Assembly: GCA_019637815.1 (NCBI GenBank) | Contig: JAHBUZ010000002.1 | Span: forward strand, 62,001-126,000 | Length of the DNA stretch: 64,000 nucleotides | Source: Chloroflexota bacterium | GTDB taxonomy: Bacteria > Chloroflexota > Limnocylindria > Limnocylindrales > CSP1-4 | Direction: 5' to 3' | Shown here: one piece after another, positions 35,910-45,465 of the stretch | Numbering within the stretch: position 1 is the first letter of the stretch | Layout of the letters: every line of letters begins with the position of its first letter | Translations under genes and position numbers: made by a program | Notes under the pieces: generated by a model | Databases searched by the model: none | The model's input: only the letters and a program-made list of their open reading frames with translations | Told to the model about the DNA's origin: nothing

Positions 35910-36818
35910 GTGACCGACCGCCGGACCCTGGAGCGCCGGGTGCTCCTCGTGTCGATCGCCGTCTCGGCGGTCCTGGGCGTGCTCGGCGTCGCCTGGGGCA
36001 TCGTCTCCGGCTCCCGGATGATCCTGCTCGATGGGGTCTACGGCATCATCGGCATCGCCACGTCGGTGCTGCTGTTGCGCGCCTCCGCCATCGCGAGCGC
36101 CGCTCCATCGAGCACCTACCCGTTCGGCCGACAGGCGATCACCCCGTTCGTCATCGGCATCCAGGGGCTGGTGCTCCTGGTGACCCTGGGCTATGCCGCG
36201 CTCGAGGCGACCTATGCGATCGCGCACGGCGGCAGCACGGTCACCGCGGGATCGGGCGTCCTCTACTCCGTCATCGTGACCGTGGCGTGCCTCGTGACCT
36301 GGGGCTGGCTGCGACGCTCCAGCGGGTCATCGGAGCTGCTGCGTGCCGAGACGATCGGCTGGCGCATCGCGGCGTTCCGGGGCGTGGGCATGCTGGTCGG
36401 CTTCACGATCCTGGCGCTCATCACGGGATCCCGCTTCGACCATGTCGCGCCCTACGTGGACCCGCTCATGGTGCTGGTCACGTGCGTCGCGTTCCTGCCG
36501 GCGCCGCTGGGCATGGTCCGCTCGACGGTCCTGGAGCTGCTGGAGGGCGCGCCGCCACCGGTGGTCAGGCGGCACGTCGAAGCGGCGCTCGATGACGTGA
36601 GCGCCGCGTTCGAGCTGGAGGGCGTGGTCGTCCGGATGAGCAAGCTCGGCTCGAAGCTCTACCTGGAGGTGGAGGCCCGAGCGCGACCGGACATCACGCT
36701 CCGCGAGGTGGACGGGCTCCGTCACGACATCGTGCGGAGCCTCGACCACTTGCCATACGAGGTCTGGCTGAATCTCGACCTGCGCCCCGTGACCGAGACC
36801 GGGTCGGGACCTGCCTGA
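35910..36818 (+). CDS. Cation diffusion facilitator-like protein with degenerate metal site
   Basis: A 302-residue protein with the CDF layout: six hydrophobic helices in residues 10-200 and a C-terminal cytoplasmic domain (RRHVEAALDDV... LREVDGLRHDIVRSL). The TM2 region reads ILLDGVYGIIG, where transporters have DGxxSxxD-type residues, so only the first Asp remains. The TM5 region (AETIGWRIAAFRG) has neither the His nor the Asp of the transport site. It may therefore not move divalent cations as usual, or may use other residues. GTG 35910 is the start, 39 bases after the SLC13 gene, so they are probably cotranscribed. Confidence 0.78.
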   Translation: MTDRRTLERRVLLVSIAVSAVLGVLGVAWGIVSGSRMILLDGVYGIIGIATSVLLLRASAIASAAPSSTYPFGRQAITPFVIGIQGLVLLVTLGYAALEATYAIAHGGSTVTAGSGVLYSVIVTVACLVTWGWLRRSSGSSELLRAETIGWRIAAFRGVGMLVGFTILALITGSRFDHVAPYVDPLMVLVTCVAFLPAPLGMVRSTVLELLEGAPPPVVRRHVEAALDDVSAAFELEGVVVRMSKLGSKLYLEVEARARPDITLREVDGLRHDIVRSLDHLPYEVWLNLDLRPVTETGSGPA

Positions 36819-36819
36819 C

Positions 36820-37608
36820 TCAGCCGCCGAAGGCCGTGGGCGTCAGGTTGGAGAGGGTCACCTGGATGGTGCCCTCGTCGTTGAGCAGCGTCGCGGTGGT
36901 GCCGCTGATCGACCACGTGGCCGCGCCCTCGAGTGCCAGCATCACGCCCGCCTCCTGGGCCATCAGGTCATCCGCGCAGGCCATCATGGTGGACATGAGC
37001 GGGCCGATCGTGATGTCGCTGCCCTCGATGCCGAAGCCGCCGCTGAACTGGTTGCAGCCGGCGGTCCCGGACACGATGCCGTCCGGGCCGAAGGTGATCA
37101 CCGGCTGCGAGTCGACGATGGGCGAGACGACCGCCGCGGTCTCACCGCTGCCCGTGAGATAGCCCGTGACCTCCCAGGTGCCTTCCAGCGACGCGGGTGA
37201 CTGGGCCTCGAATGCGATGGTCTCCGCGCCCGCCGCGTCGGTCAGCACGAGGGTGCTGCCGTCGAGGGTGTAGCCCGTGGAGCTGCCAAGCGCCGCCAGG
37301 ACGCTCTGCTCGAACGCCATCACGGCCTCGTCGCACGCCTTCATGGTCGTCGCGATGGGGCCGACCGTGAGGCTGCCGTCCGTGGCCTCATAGCTGGCCC
37401 GGAAGTTGTTGCAGCCCGCGAAACCGCCGGCCACTCCATCGGTGAAGACGAGCGTCGCACCCGAGCTGGGGACCGTGGCAACGGCCGTGACCGCCCACGA
37501 TGTATCCGCGAGCGATGAGGTCGATGACTGTGCGGCGACCGGCGTCGCGGCGACCGCGAGTGCCAGTGCAGCGAGCGAGCCGATGGCTCGCGATCGGGTG
37601 AAACGCAT
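36820..37608 (-). CDS. Secreted protein with two META (HslJ-like) domains
   Basis: A 262-residue protein with a signal peptide (SRAIGSLAALALAVAATPVAAQ) followed by two META domains. Domain 1 shows SLADTSWAVTAV, FAGCNNFRASY and IATTMKACDEAV; domain 2 shows SLEGTWEVTGY, TAGCNQFSGGF and LMSTMMACADDL. The GCNxF and MxAC signatures with their cysteine pairs are intact in both. META domains occur in heat-shock HslJ and in outer-surface proteins; exact activity is unknown. ATG 37608 was chosen because GGAGG lies 6-7 bases upstream, although the frame is open further up. Its promoter (ATGACC-17-CATACT, 37690-37662) carries a CCCCC-N5-GGGG box. Confidence 0.85.
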   Translation of the reverse strand: MRFTRSRAIGSLAALALAVAATPVAAQSSTSSLADTSWAVTAVATVPSSGATLVFTDGVAGGFAGCNNFRASYEATDGSLTVGPIATTMKACDEAVMAFEQSVLAALGSSTGYTLDGSTLVLTDAAGAETIAFEAQSPASLEGTWEVTGYLTGSGETAAVVSPIVDSQPVITFGPDGIVSGTAGCNQFSGGFGIEGSDITIGPLMSTMMACADDLMAQEAGVMLALEGAATWSISGTTATLLNDEGTIQVTLSNLTPTAFGG

Positions 37609-37691
37609 CCGGATCCTCCAGTGTCGGCGGCCATCGGCGTTTCCGGCGACCGCTTCCGACCAGTATGGACGGAAGCGCACGGTGGGTCATG

Positions 37692-37706
37692 CCCCCATGA
37701 CTGGGG
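37692..37706. promoter_or_regulatory. CCCCC-N5-GGGG box upstream of the META-domain gene
   Basis: CCCCC ATGAC TGGGG. Read on the minus strand it ends one base before a -35-like ATGACC (37690-37685), followed after 17 bp by a -10-like CATACT (37667-37662). Position and sequence match the boxes at 24941 and 30692. It is also 19 bases past the stop of the SDR gene, so it could act in termination. Confidence 0.5.
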
Positions 37707-37724
37707 ACCAGCGGCGCGGTCCGG

Positions 37725-38498
37725 TCAGGCGTCCAGGGTCGGATCGAGCCAGTCCGGTCGGTCGCGCACGCCCTGGATGGACCAGCCGCCATCGACCACG
37801 AGGGTCTGGCCCGTGATGTAGGAGGACTCGGGTCCCGCCAGGAAGCGCACCACGCGGGCGATCTCGTCGGGCAGGCCCTGACGGCGCATCGGGATCTCGG
37901 TGAGCAGCCCCGCGAGGTCGATCGAGCCGTCCGCGATCCCCTGGTCGATGAGCTTGGTCCGGATGGAGCCGGGCGCCACCGCGTTGATGCGGATGCCGGC
38001 CTCCGCGTACTCGGCGGCCATGGTGCGGGTGATGCCGCTGATGCCCGCCTTCGCGGCGGAGTAGGGCCCTCGGCCGGGGATGGTCACGATGCCCGCCACC
38101 GACGAGATGGACACGATGGCCCCCGAGCGCCGCGGCAGCATCCGCCGGAGCGCCTCACGGGAGCAGTGGAACATGCCGAACAGGTGGACCTCGATGACCT
38201 GGCGCCAGACGGCGGGGTCGAACCGGTCCGTGAGGCTGACACGCTGGATGCCGGCGTTGTTGACCAGGATGTCCACGGATCCCTCCGTGGCGTCGACATC
38301 GGCGAACGCGGCTGCCACCGCATCGAGGTCCGCCACGTCGAGCGCCAGGTAGCGCACGCCCGGGCGTGCCTCCTCCGGATCCCCGAGGTCGAACGACACG
38401 ACCCGTGCACCATCCGTGAGGAACGTCTCGATGATGGCGTCGCCGATGCCCCGCGCGCCACCCGTGACCACCACCACCCGCCCGTCCGAGCCGTTCAT
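37725..38498 (-). CDS. SDR family oxidoreductase
   Basis: A 257-residue classical short-chain dehydrogenase. Cofactor motif [10 protein letters not shown] at residues 12-21, Asp at the end of strand 2 (SFDLGD) favouring [11 protein letters not shown], catalytic Ser in SISSVAG and Tyr/Lys in YSAAKAG, and the ending [12 protein letters not shown] are all standard. The sequence is typical of sugar and polyol dehydrogenases such as those for 3-keto or aldose substrates. GGAGG precedes ATG 38498. It is divergent from another SDR gene (38604), and a single LacI-type operator lies between them, so both should be induced together. Confidence 0.9.
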   Translation of the reverse strand: MNGSDGRVVVVTGGARGIGDAIIETFLTDGARVVSFDLGDPEEARPGVRYLALDVADLDAVAAAFADVDATEGSVDILVNNAGIQRVSLTDRFDPAVWRQVIEVHLFGMFHCSREALRRMLPRRSGAIVSISSVAGIVTIPGRGPYSAAKAGISGITRTMAAEYAEAGIRINAVAPGSIRTKLIDQGIADGSIDLAGLLTEIPMRRQGLPDEIARVVRFLAGPESSYITGQTLVVDGGWSIQGVRDRPDWLDPTLDA

Positions 38499-38530
38499 GG
38501 GTACCTCCGCTCGTGCCGCCTTGCTAGGAT

Positions 38531-38544
38531 TGCAACCGTTTCCG
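38531..38544. promoter_or_regulatory. Candidate LacI-type operator between divergent SDR genes
   Basis: TGCAACCGTTTCCG differs from TGNNANCGNTNNCA only at the last base. It sits between two outward -10-like boxes, TAGGAT (38525-38530, rightward) and TATCCT (38553-38548, leftward), so one bound repressor could block both promoters. Confidence 0.6.
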
Positions 38545-38603
38545 GTGAGGATACCGGCGGGGCCCGCCATGGCGGGGGGAAGCCGAGACCAGGAGGTAGG
38601 CAC

Positions 38604-39350
38604 ATGGGCGGAGCGGCGGGTGCACGCGCGGTGGTGACCGGTGCTGCACGCGGGATCGGCAGGGCGACCGCCCAGCGGCTCCTGCGGGAGGGTGCCAGCG
38701 TGCTGGCCGTGGACCTGGACGCGGAGGGCCTCGGGTCGCTGGCTGCGGAGGGCGCCGACACGCTCGTCGCCAACGTGGCGGAACCGGATGGCCGGGCCGC
38801 CATCGCGGACGCAGCCGGTGACGTGCGATATCTCGTGAACGCGGCGGGCATCCTGTTCGTGCGCTCCATCTGGGAGGTCGGCCTCGAGGAATGGCGACGG
38901 CTGTACGCGGTCAACGTCGAGGGCACCTTCTTCCTGTGCCAGGCACTGGGCGAGCGGATGTCCGCGGGTGGCGCCATCGTCAACCTCTCGTCCAGCTCCG
39001 CGAAGCTCTCCAGCACCATCGACGTCACGCCGTATTCCTCCTCCAAGGCGGCGGTGCTGGGTATCACGCGTTCCTTCGCGTACGCGCTCGCATCCCGGGA
39101 CGTGCGTGTGAACGCCGTGTGCCCCGGCATCATCGACACGCCCATGCAGGACAAGGTGCTCGAGCAGGTGGCGCCGCTCCGGGGCATGACCGTGGAGGAG
39201 CTGAGCGTGGCGCGTCTCAAGACCGTGCCGCTCGGACGCGCCGGCACCGCCGACGAGTGCGCAGCGCTCATCTGGTTCCTGCTGTCCGACGAGGCGGGCT
39301 ATCTGACCGGTCAGGCGATCAACCAGACCGGCGGCCTGGTGATGTGGTGA
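38604..39350 (+). CDS. SDR family oxidoreductase
   Basis: A 248-residue short-chain dehydrogenase: [10 protein letters not shown] near the N-terminus, [15 protein letters not shown], Ser in NLSSSSAKL, Tyr/Lys in YSSSKAAV, and the ending [20 protein letters not shown] (38591-38596) precedes ATG 38604. Its stop overlaps the GTG of the next gene (GTGA), and that gene overlaps the P450 gene, so the three form a tight operon: dehydrogenase, candidate lactonase, cytochrome P450. Oxidation of a sugar to its lactone followed by lactone opening would fit this order, but the substrate is not known. Confidence 0.9.
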   Translation: MGGAAGARAVVTGAARGIGRATAQRLLREGASVLAVDLDAEGLGSLAAEGADTLVANVAEPDGRAAIADAAGDVRYLVNAAGILFVRSIWEVGLEEWRRLYAVNVEGTFFLCQALGERMSAGGAIVNLSSSSAKLSSTIDVTPYSSSKAAVLGITRSFAYALASRDVRVNAVCPGIIDTPMQDKVLEQVAPLRGMTVEELSVARLKTVPLGRAGTADECAALIWFLLSDEAGYLTGQAINQTGGLVMW

Positions 39351-41374
39351 GCGGCTCGACGCGTACGGTGGCGGACCTGCCGCGCACCGCCCTCTGGCAT
39401 GGCCGCGCCGAGCCGCCGACACGACCGCAGCTGTTGCGCGCCGGGCCCGTGAGCGCACTGCTCGATGGTGCGGACCTGCGACACATCCGCCTGGGTGGCG
39501 TGGAGCTGGTGCAGCGGGTCTATGTCGCGGTCCGCGACGCGCCCTGGAACACCATCCCCGCCCAGACCTCTGACTGGGTCGTCGCGACCGGACCGGACCG
39601 GTTCAAGGTCACGTTCATGGCCCGCCACCGACACGAGGACATCTCGTTCCATTGGCGGGGCGTCATCGAGGGCACGCCGGACGGCGTCATCCGGTACGAG
39701 ATGGACGGTCAGTGCCGGGGCGTGTTCCGGTACAGCAAGATCGGCTTCAACGTCCACCACGCGCTCGACGGCTCGGTCGGTCGGGCGTATCGAGCGCGCA
39801 CCGAGCGCGGCGAGCGGACGGGCGTGCTGCCCACGGACATCGACCCGCAGCGCATCGTCGACGGGACGCTCAGCGGCATGTTCGAGCCGTACTCGGAGCT
39901 GGCCATCGAGGTCGTGGACGGGCTGGAGGCCGTGGTCGCCCTCGAGGGCGACCTCCTGGAGCTCCAGGACCATCGCAACTGGACCGATGCCAACTTCAAG
40001 TCGTATGCCACCCCCCTCGCGCTCGGCTTCCCGTTCGATTCCAGCGACGGCCAGCGCATCCGCCAGGTGCTCACCATCCGGTCACGCGGTGAGGCGCCCC
40101 CCGCGACCGAGGCCGACCCGGTCATCACGCTCGGCGAGGCGACCGGACGCGGTCTGCCGACGATGGGGCTGGGTGCCGCGTCCCACGATGCGCCGCTCGA
40201 CCCCGTCGAGGTCGCGCGGCTGCGGGAGCTCGCACCGGCCCACCTGCGGGTCGATGTCGCGCTCCGACCCGGCGTCTGGCAGGCGACCCTCGACCGGGGG
40301 ATCGCCGATGCCGCGTCCCTGGGCGCGCCGCTCGAGCTGGCCGTCCAGGCGAACGAGGGGAGTGGCGAGCAGCTCGGCCTCCTCGCCGTGCGTCTGCGGA
40401 CGAGCGGGTCACGGGTCGCCCGGGTGCTCGTCCTCCCGCTGGCGGATGGCTTCTCGGCGTTCGTGACCACGACACCGGCCGCGGTCGTGGCACTCGTGCG
40501 GGATGCGCTCCTGCCGGTCACCGGGGAGGTCGTGTTCGCGGGCGGCACCGACCAGTCGTTCGCGGACATCAACCGCGACCGACCCACCGACCCCGTGCTC
40601 ACCGGGCTGTGTCTCGGTGTCTGCCCCACGTTCCATGCCGCCGATGACGCATCGATCGTGGAGAACCTCGCGGGACAATCGGATGTCGTGCGGTTCGCAG
40701 CCTTGATCGCGGCACCGCGGAGCATCCATGTGAGCCCGGTCACCCTCGCCACCCGATTCGGGCCGTATCCCGCCGGTCCGGCGCGCCCCGGCGACCTGCC
40801 ACCGGCCGTGGACGTGCGCCAGGCGTCGCTGCTGGGGGCCGCCTGGACCGTCGGCAGCGCGGCGGCCCTCGCCTCGGCCGGCGCCGCGTCGATCACGTGG
40901 TACGAGACGAGCGGCTGGCGAGGCGTGGTCGAGCGCGCCACCGGCTCGCCGATGCCCGACCGCTTCCCGTCCGTGCCGGGCCAGGTCTTCCCGCCGTACC
41001 ACGTGCTCGCCGATCTCGCGGGATGGCGTGACGGCCAGCTGTGTGCGACCCGCACCAGCGACCCGCTGCGGGTCGTGGCCCTCGCGGTGGCCGGCGAGCA
41101 GGGCGCCCGCGTGGGGCTGCTCGTCGCGAACGTCACCGCCGAGCCCCAGCGGGTGCGGCTGGTCGGCCTGGGATCCGGCGCCATGACCGCCACCGTCCGT
41201 ATCCTCGATGAGGCGACGGCGACCTGGGCGCTCGAGGACCCGGCTCGTTTCCGAGCGGACCCGGGTGCGCCCCTGCCGTTGACCGACGGCACCGCGTGTC
41301 TGGCGCTCGGGCCGTACGCGGTCGCGCGCATCGACCTCGTCAGGGGCCCGGGGACGAGGTCCGTCGCGTCATGA
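39347..41374 (+). CDS. Candidate D-apionate lactonase-like protein
   Basis: A 675-residue cytosolic protein with no signal peptide. I place it tentatively near the D-apionate lactonase (ApnL) family. Reasons are an N-terminal beta domain with [22 protein letters not shown] and [10 protein letters not shown], then [21 protein letters not shown], followed by a TIM-barrel-like central part and a short C-terminal beta domain. The match is from memory of the family's sequence pattern and needs a profile search. It is translated from GTG 39347 overlapping the SDR stop, and its own stop overlaps the P450 start. A lactone hydrolase fits well beside dehydrogenases and a ribose-type importer, but a glycoside-hydrolase-like role cannot be excluded. 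Confidence 0.5.
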   Translation: MSGSTRTVADLPRTALWHGRAEPPTRPQLLRAGPVSALLDGADLRHIRLGGVELVQRVYVAVRDAPWNTIPAQTSDWVVATGPDRFKVTFMARHRHEDISFHWRGVIEGTPDGVIRYEMDGQCRGVFRYSKIGFNVHHALDGSVGRAYRARTERGERTGVLPTDIDPQRIVDGTLSGMFEPYSELAIEVVDGLEAVVALEGDLLELQDHRNWTDANFKSYATPLALGFPFDSSDGQRIRQVLTIRSRGEAPPATEADPVITLGEATGRGLPTMGLGAASHDAPLDPVEVARLRELAPAHLRVDVALRPGVWQATLDRGIADAASLGAPLELAVQANEGSGEQLGLLAVRLRTSGSRVARVLVLPLADGFSAFVTTTPAAVVALVRDALLPVTGEVVFAGGTDQSFADINRDRPTDPVLTGLCLGVCPTFHAADDASIVENLAGQSDVVRFAALIAAPRSIHVSPVTLATRFGPYPAGPARPGDLPPAVDVRQASLLGAAWTVGSAAALASAGAASITWYETSGWRGVVERATGSPMPDRFPSVPGQVFPPYHVLADLAGWRDGQLCATRTSDPLRVVALAVAGEQGARVGLLVANVTAEPQRVRLVGLGSGAMTATVRILDEATATWALEDPARFRADPGAPLPLTDGTACLALGPYAVARIDLVRGPGTRSVAS

Positions 41375-42693
41375 GCCCCGTCGTATCCCTCGACCGTCCG
41401 CTCGCGCCGGTGTCGCTGCGCGACCTCCGGGACATCGATCCGTATCCCGCCTACGAGGCGATCCGGGCCGCCGGTCCGGTCACCTGGGATGCCGGGATGC
41501 GCGCCTGGCTCGTGGTCTCGCATGATGACTGCACGTTCGTCCTCCGCCGGGAGGACCTGTTCGCCGAGCCCACGGGGTCCCTGCCGGATGCCGAGCGGAT
41601 CGTGGGTCGGCGTGACATCCGGTCCCTCCTGGACGGGCCGCACGAGCACTTCCATCGGGCGATCTCCCATGCGTGGCGACCCGTCCCCCTGGCGCCGCTC
41701 GCGATGGCCGCTGTCCGGCCGCTGGTGGCGGAGCGGGTCGCGGGCGTCGCCGAGGCGCCGGTGTTCGAGATCTACGAGGACTTCGCGCGCCTGCTGCCCA
41801 TCGCGGTCATCTCGCGGGTCCTGGGGCTGCCCGACGCGGACGCGGAGACGCTCCACCGCGCCCGATCGTGGATGGAGGCGGTCCTGGCCTGGCGCCACTC
41901 CTACGGCGAGGATGCCGCGGCGCGCCTCGCCGCCATCGAGGCGACGCGGGCGCTCGAGCCGTTGCTCGTGGACACGGTCCGCGACCGGCGCGACCACCCC
42001 CGCGACGACGGCATCAGCCTCATCTGGCACGTGGGTCGCGAGATCTTCCCGGACTGGTCCGAGCGGGACGTCATCGACAACGCCAAGTTCATGTACGAGG
42101 GCGGCTCGGAGACGACCGCCTTCCTCATCTGCACCGCCGTCCATCACCTGCTGGCGATGCCCGAGGCTCGGCGGGTCGCGACGCTCTCGGATGCCGCGAC
42201 GTTCATGCCGTTCGTGGAGGAGGTCCTGCGTCACTCCACGGTGGTCCACCTCCGGGCGCGGACCGCGATCGCGGATGTGACCCTCGGCGGGGTCCCCATC
42301 GCGGCCGGGGACCGCGTGTTCGCCATCATCGGGGCCGCCAACCGCGATCCGCTCCGATGGGAGCGGCCGGCCGAGCTGGACCCCTCGCGTCCACGACCCT
42401 TCGGGCATCTCGCGTTCAGCGTGGGACCCCGACACTGCGCCGGATCGCACCTGGCGCGCCTCGAGGCCGCGGAGGCCATCCCCGGGCTGTTCCGTGCCTT
42501 CCCGGATCTCCATCGGCTCCCTGGACAGCCCGACACGCCACCCACGGGCTTCGTGTCCCGTGCCTGGCGGCCCAACCAGCTGGCCCACGCGCCGATCCCG
42601 CGGGCAGCAGCGGCGGCCCGGGTGGACGAGGCGCCGTCGTTCGCGAAACGACCGCGCGACGGAGCGTCGGCCGCGGGCTACGGCACCGACTGA
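41371..42693 (+). CDS. Cytochrome P450
   Basis: Soluble bacterial P450 of 440 residues. The I-helix motif is YEGGSETTAF (the family form is A/G-G-x-D/E-T-T), the K-helix ExxR is in EEVLRHS, and the heme-binding loop FSVGPRHCAGSHLAR carries the axial cysteine. The N-terminus (LRDIDPYPAYEAIRAAGPV) is of the usual CYP start type. ATG 41371 overlaps the stop of the lactonase-like gene. A monooxygenase in a sugar-type operon is unusual: it may remove an O-methyl or other ether group from a sugar derivative. No ferredoxin or reductase gene is nearby, so redox partners must come from elsewhere. Confidence 0.92.
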   Translation: MSPVVSLDRPLAPVSLRDLRDIDPYPAYEAIRAAGPVTWDAGMRAWLVVSHDDCTFVLRREDLFAEPTGSLPDAERIVGRRDIRSLLDGPHEHFHRAISHAWRPVPLAPLAMAAVRPLVAERVAGVAEAPVFEIYEDFARLLPIAVISRVLGLPDADAETLHRARSWMEAVLAWRHSYGEDAAARLAAIEATRALEPLLVDTVRDRRDHPRDDGISLIWHVGREIFPDWSERDVIDNAKFMYEGGSETTAFLICTAVHHLLAMPEARRVATLSDAATFMPFVEEVLRHSTVVHLRARTAIADVTLGGVPIAAGDRVFAIIGAANRDPLRWERPAELDPSRPRPFGHLAFSVGPRHCAGSHLARLEAAEAIPGLFRAFPDLHRLPGQPDTPPTGFVSRAWRPNQLAHAPIPRAAAAARVDEAPSFAKRPRDGASAAGYGTD

Positions 42694-42723
42694 CCGGTCA
42701 CGAGGTCGGGGGGGCCGCCTGAC

Positions 42724-42739
42724 CCGGCCGTCCGGCCGG
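42724..42739. terminator. Possible bidirectional hairpin between convergent genes
   Basis: CCGGCC-GTCC-GGCCGG forms a six-pair GC hairpin between the end of the P450 gene and the end of the convergent ABC ATPase gene. There is no T run, so termination is only suggested by position. Confidence 0.3.
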
Positions 42740-42745
42740 CTCTCG

Positions 42746-44323
42746 TCACGCGGCCGGTTGCGTCCTCGTGTGGCGCTCCAGCCGGGTGATCGCCCGCGCG
42801 AGCGACTCGACGTCCGGATGGGTCATGACCAGCACCGGTGGCGACAGGCGCCCGTCCGACACGACATAGACCAGGTCGGCCGCCTCGAACGCCTCTGGGA
42901 CCTCGGTGCAGTAGATGAGCACCGCGTGACCCTCCGCGGCGTACTGGCGCATCAGCCGATAGATCTCGCTCTTGGACCCGATGTCCACGCCGCGGGTCGG
43001 CTCCTCGAGCACCAGCACCTCGGGGCGCTTCACGATCGCGGCCGCGATGGCCACCTTCTGTTGGTTGCCGCCGGACAGCGACCGGATGGGGACCGCGATG
43101 GACGCCGCCTTGACACGGAACCGGTCACGCAGCTCGTTCGCGATGCGCCGCATCCGGCCGGGTCGCAGGGCGCCACGTGGCGCGATCTCGTCGTCGAGTC
43201 GCGCCACCATGTTGTCACCCACCGTGAGGTTGCTGAACAGGCTCGCCTGCCGGTCCGCCGACACGAAGCTGCTGTCGCCGGTGGCGGTGGTCGCAGGTGC
43301 CTCGATCCGCCCCTGGATCTCGATGTGGCCGGAGGTGCGCTCGAACCCGGCCACGGACCGGACCAGCTCCCGGGCACCCGAGCCCTCGACTCCCATGAGG
43401 GCCACGATCTCGCCGGCGCGCACGTGCAGGTCGATGCCCTGGAAGTGGCCCCGGGCGTGGCTCCACTCACGCAGCGTGAGGACGGCCGCGTCGTCCGCTG
43501 CCGGCTCGCCGAGATGGACCGTGATCTGCTCACGAGGCTCGCGTGCCGCCTGGCCCACGACCAGCTCGGCCGCGATCGCGTCCTGGGTGAGCGCCTCGCC
43601 CTCGAGCACCGTGGTGCAGGTGCCGTCGAGGATGATGGCGACCCGCGTGGTGTGCTCCACCAGCTCGGCCAATCGATGGCTCACGAGGATCACCACGTGT
43701 CCCGCGCCGGCCAGGTCGTGCATCCGCCGGAAGAGGTCGGTGGATTCCTCCTCGGTGAGCGCCGAGTTCGGCTCGTCGAACAGGAACACGCGTGCCGATC
43801 GCGCGAGCGCGCGGGCGATCTCGGTGCGCTGACGGACGGCGAGTGGCACCGACTCGAGCGGTCGATCGGCGACGTCGAGGATGGACAGGTCGTCGAGCAG
43901 CCGACGCTCCTGCTCGTCCAGCCGTCGACGGAGCGCCCGGGTGCCCTCGCGACCCACCATCAGGTTCTCGGCGACCGTGAGGTTCGGGAACAGCTGGGCC
44001 TCCTGGTGGACGACGGCGACGCGGTCGAGGTCGACATACGGGTCCCACGCCACGCCGTCGAGGCGGATCGAGCCCTCATCCTCTCGCGTCTCGCCGGCGA
44101 GGATCTTGATGAGCGTGCTCTTGCCGGCGCCGTTCGGACCGGCCACGCCCAGGATCTCCCCCGGACGCGCCACGATGTCCAGCCCGTCGAGGGCCCGGGT
44201 GTCGCCGTACCACTTGCGGAGCCCTTCGATGCGCAGCCCGACCGCCGTCTGGTCGCCGTGCACCGCCTGGGGTCCATCGACCGCCGCCGCGGGTCCGCCG
44301 ACCGCTGCCGGGTCGTCCGTCAT
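42746..44323 (-). CDS. Sugar ABC transporter ATP-binding protein (RbsA/MglA type, two NBDs)
   Basis: The energising subunit of a ribose-type importer. The protein has 525 residues and two nucleotide-binding domains. NBD1 has Walker A GPNGAGKST, a Q-loop in VVHQEAQLF, and Walker B FLFDEPNSALT. NBD2 has the degenerate Walker A GVEGSGARE, the signature LSGGNQQKV and Walker B LVLEEPTRGVD. The degenerate second P-loop is normal in this family. About 20 extra residues of Ala/Gly/Pro precede the first conserved strand. ATG 44323 overlaps the permease stop by four bases. With the permease and binding protein upstream it completes the importer. Confidence 0.93.
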   Translation of the reverse strand: MTDDPAAVGGPAAAVDGPQAVHGDQTAVGLRIEGLRKWYGDTRALDGLDIVARPGEILGVAGPNGAGKSTLIKILAGETREDEGSIRLDGVAWDPYVDLDRVAVVHQEAQLFPNLTVAENLMVGREGTRALRRRLDEQERRLLDDLSILDVADRPLESVPLAVRQRTEIARALARSARVFLFDEPNSALTEEESTDLFRRMHDLAGAGHVVILVSHRLAELVEHTTRVAIILDGTCTTVLEGEALTQDAIAAELVVGQAAREPREQITVHLGEPAADDAAVLTLREWSHARGHFQGIDLHVRAGEIVALMGVEGSGARELVRSVAGFERTSGHIEIQGRIEAPATTATGDSSFVSADRQASLFSNLTVGDNMVARLDDEIAPRGALRPGRMRRIANELRDRFRVKAASIAVPIRSLSGGNQQKVAIAAAIVKRPEVLVLEEPTRGVDIGSKSEIYRLMRQYAAEGHAVLIYCTEVPEAFEAADLVYVVSDGRLSPPVLVMTHPDVESLARAITRLERHTRTQPAA

Positions 44324-45369
44324 CGTCGGAGGCTCGCCGTGAAGCGGTCGAGCACGACCGCCGCGATGGTGACGCTGCCCTGGACGAACTGCTGGAGATA
44401 GGCGCCCACCGACAGCAGCGCGAGACCGTCCTGGATGATGGCCAGGAGCAGCGCGCCGCTCATGGTGCCGATGGCCGTGCCCCGACCGCCCGAGAGGCTC
44501 GCGCCGCCGATGATGACCGCCGCGAACACCGGGAACAGGAGCGACTGGCCGAGGTTGGGCTGCGTCGATCCGATGAACGCGAAGTCGAGCATCGCCGCAA
44601 GCGACGCGAGCATGGCGCAGACGATGAACGCCACGAACTTGTACTTCACGACGGGCAGCCGGGCGAGACGTGCCGCCTCCGGATTGCCGCCGATCGCCTT
44701 CAGCCGGAAGCCGAACAGCGACCGGCTGAGCACGAGGCCCACGACGATCGCGACGCCGACCATCCAGATCCCCTGCATCGGGATGTTCAAGGGCAGGGCC
44801 TGGTTCGCGAGCCCGAAGAAGAAGTCGACCTCACCCCTGGAGACCTCTCGACCCGGTGGAGGATAGGCGGGGTTGAGGGTCGCGGTGGCGGACACGAGCA
44901 GGGTCAGGCCGAAGACGAGCTGACCCGTGCCTAATGTGACGATGAACGAGGGGATGCGGACGATGGTCACGAGGAACGCGTTGACCACGCCCAGGAGGGC
45001 TGCCGCGGCGAAGGCGAGGATGATCGCGGCCCAGATGGGCCAGCCCCACATGATCCACGAGACCGAGATGAGGTTGGCGGCGAGGCCGTACATGAAGCCG
45101 AACGAGAGGTCGATCTCACCGACGACGATGACCAGCGTCAGGCCCAGCGCGACGATGGCGATGGTGCTCATGTAGCGGAGCACGACCATCGCGTTCAGCC
45201 ACGTGAGGAACGTGTTGGGCTTGCTGAGCGCCGTGAAGATGATGATGACGATGAGGATCGCGATGGCGAGGCCGCCGACGCGGATGCCGACGTCCCGAGC
45301 GCGGCCGTACCACGGGGACCCACCACCGCCCGTGGTGCGTTGGGGCGTCGAGGCCGTCGATCCAGTCAT
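44320..45369 (-). CDS. Sugar ABC transporter permease (RbsC type)
   Basis: Membrane channel subunit of 349 residues with about 9-10 hydrophobic helices. The conserved loop GEIDLSFG is close to the GGIDLSVG signature of RbsC. PSFIVTLGTGQLVFG and GNPEAARLARLPV are also family regions (normally PxFIxTLG and GxNxxAARLSG). The final IGGASLSGGRGTAIGTMSGALLL is typical of the last helices. It probably forms a homodimer, as there is only one permease gene. It lies 96 bp downstream of the binding-protein gene and overlaps the ATPase gene, so the three are one operon. Confidence 0.93.
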   Translation of the reverse strand: MTGSTASTPQRTTGGGGSPWYGRARDVGIRVGGLAIAILIVIIIFTALSKPNTFLTWLNAMVVLRYMSTIAIVALGLTLVIVVGEIDLSFGFMYGLAANLISVSWIMWGWPIWAAIILAFAAAALLGVVNAFLVTIVRIPSFIVTLGTGQLVFGLTLLVSATATLNPAYPPPGREVSRGEVDFFFGLANQALPLNIPMQGIWMVGVAIVVGLVLSRSLFGFRLKAIGGNPEAARLARLPVVKYKFVAFIVCAMLASLAAMLDFAFIGSTQPNLGQSLLFPVFAAVIIGGASLSGGRGTAIGTMSGALLLAIIQDGLALLSVGAYLQQFVQGSVTIAAVVLDRFTASLRR

Positions 45370-45465
45370 GCCGCGTCAGCTCCTGGGTGCGTGACAGTGG
45401 AGAGCCGGGCGGAGAGGCATCGCCCCAGGCCCGCCCGGCTCTCGATCATCGTCCGACGTGGTCGG

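Noticed and set aside
39709..42588. 959-codon minus-strand frame opposite the lactonase-like and P450 genes
   Set aside because: Antisense shadow: Arg/Ser/Ala-rich, no motif, while the plus strand holds complete P450 signatures.
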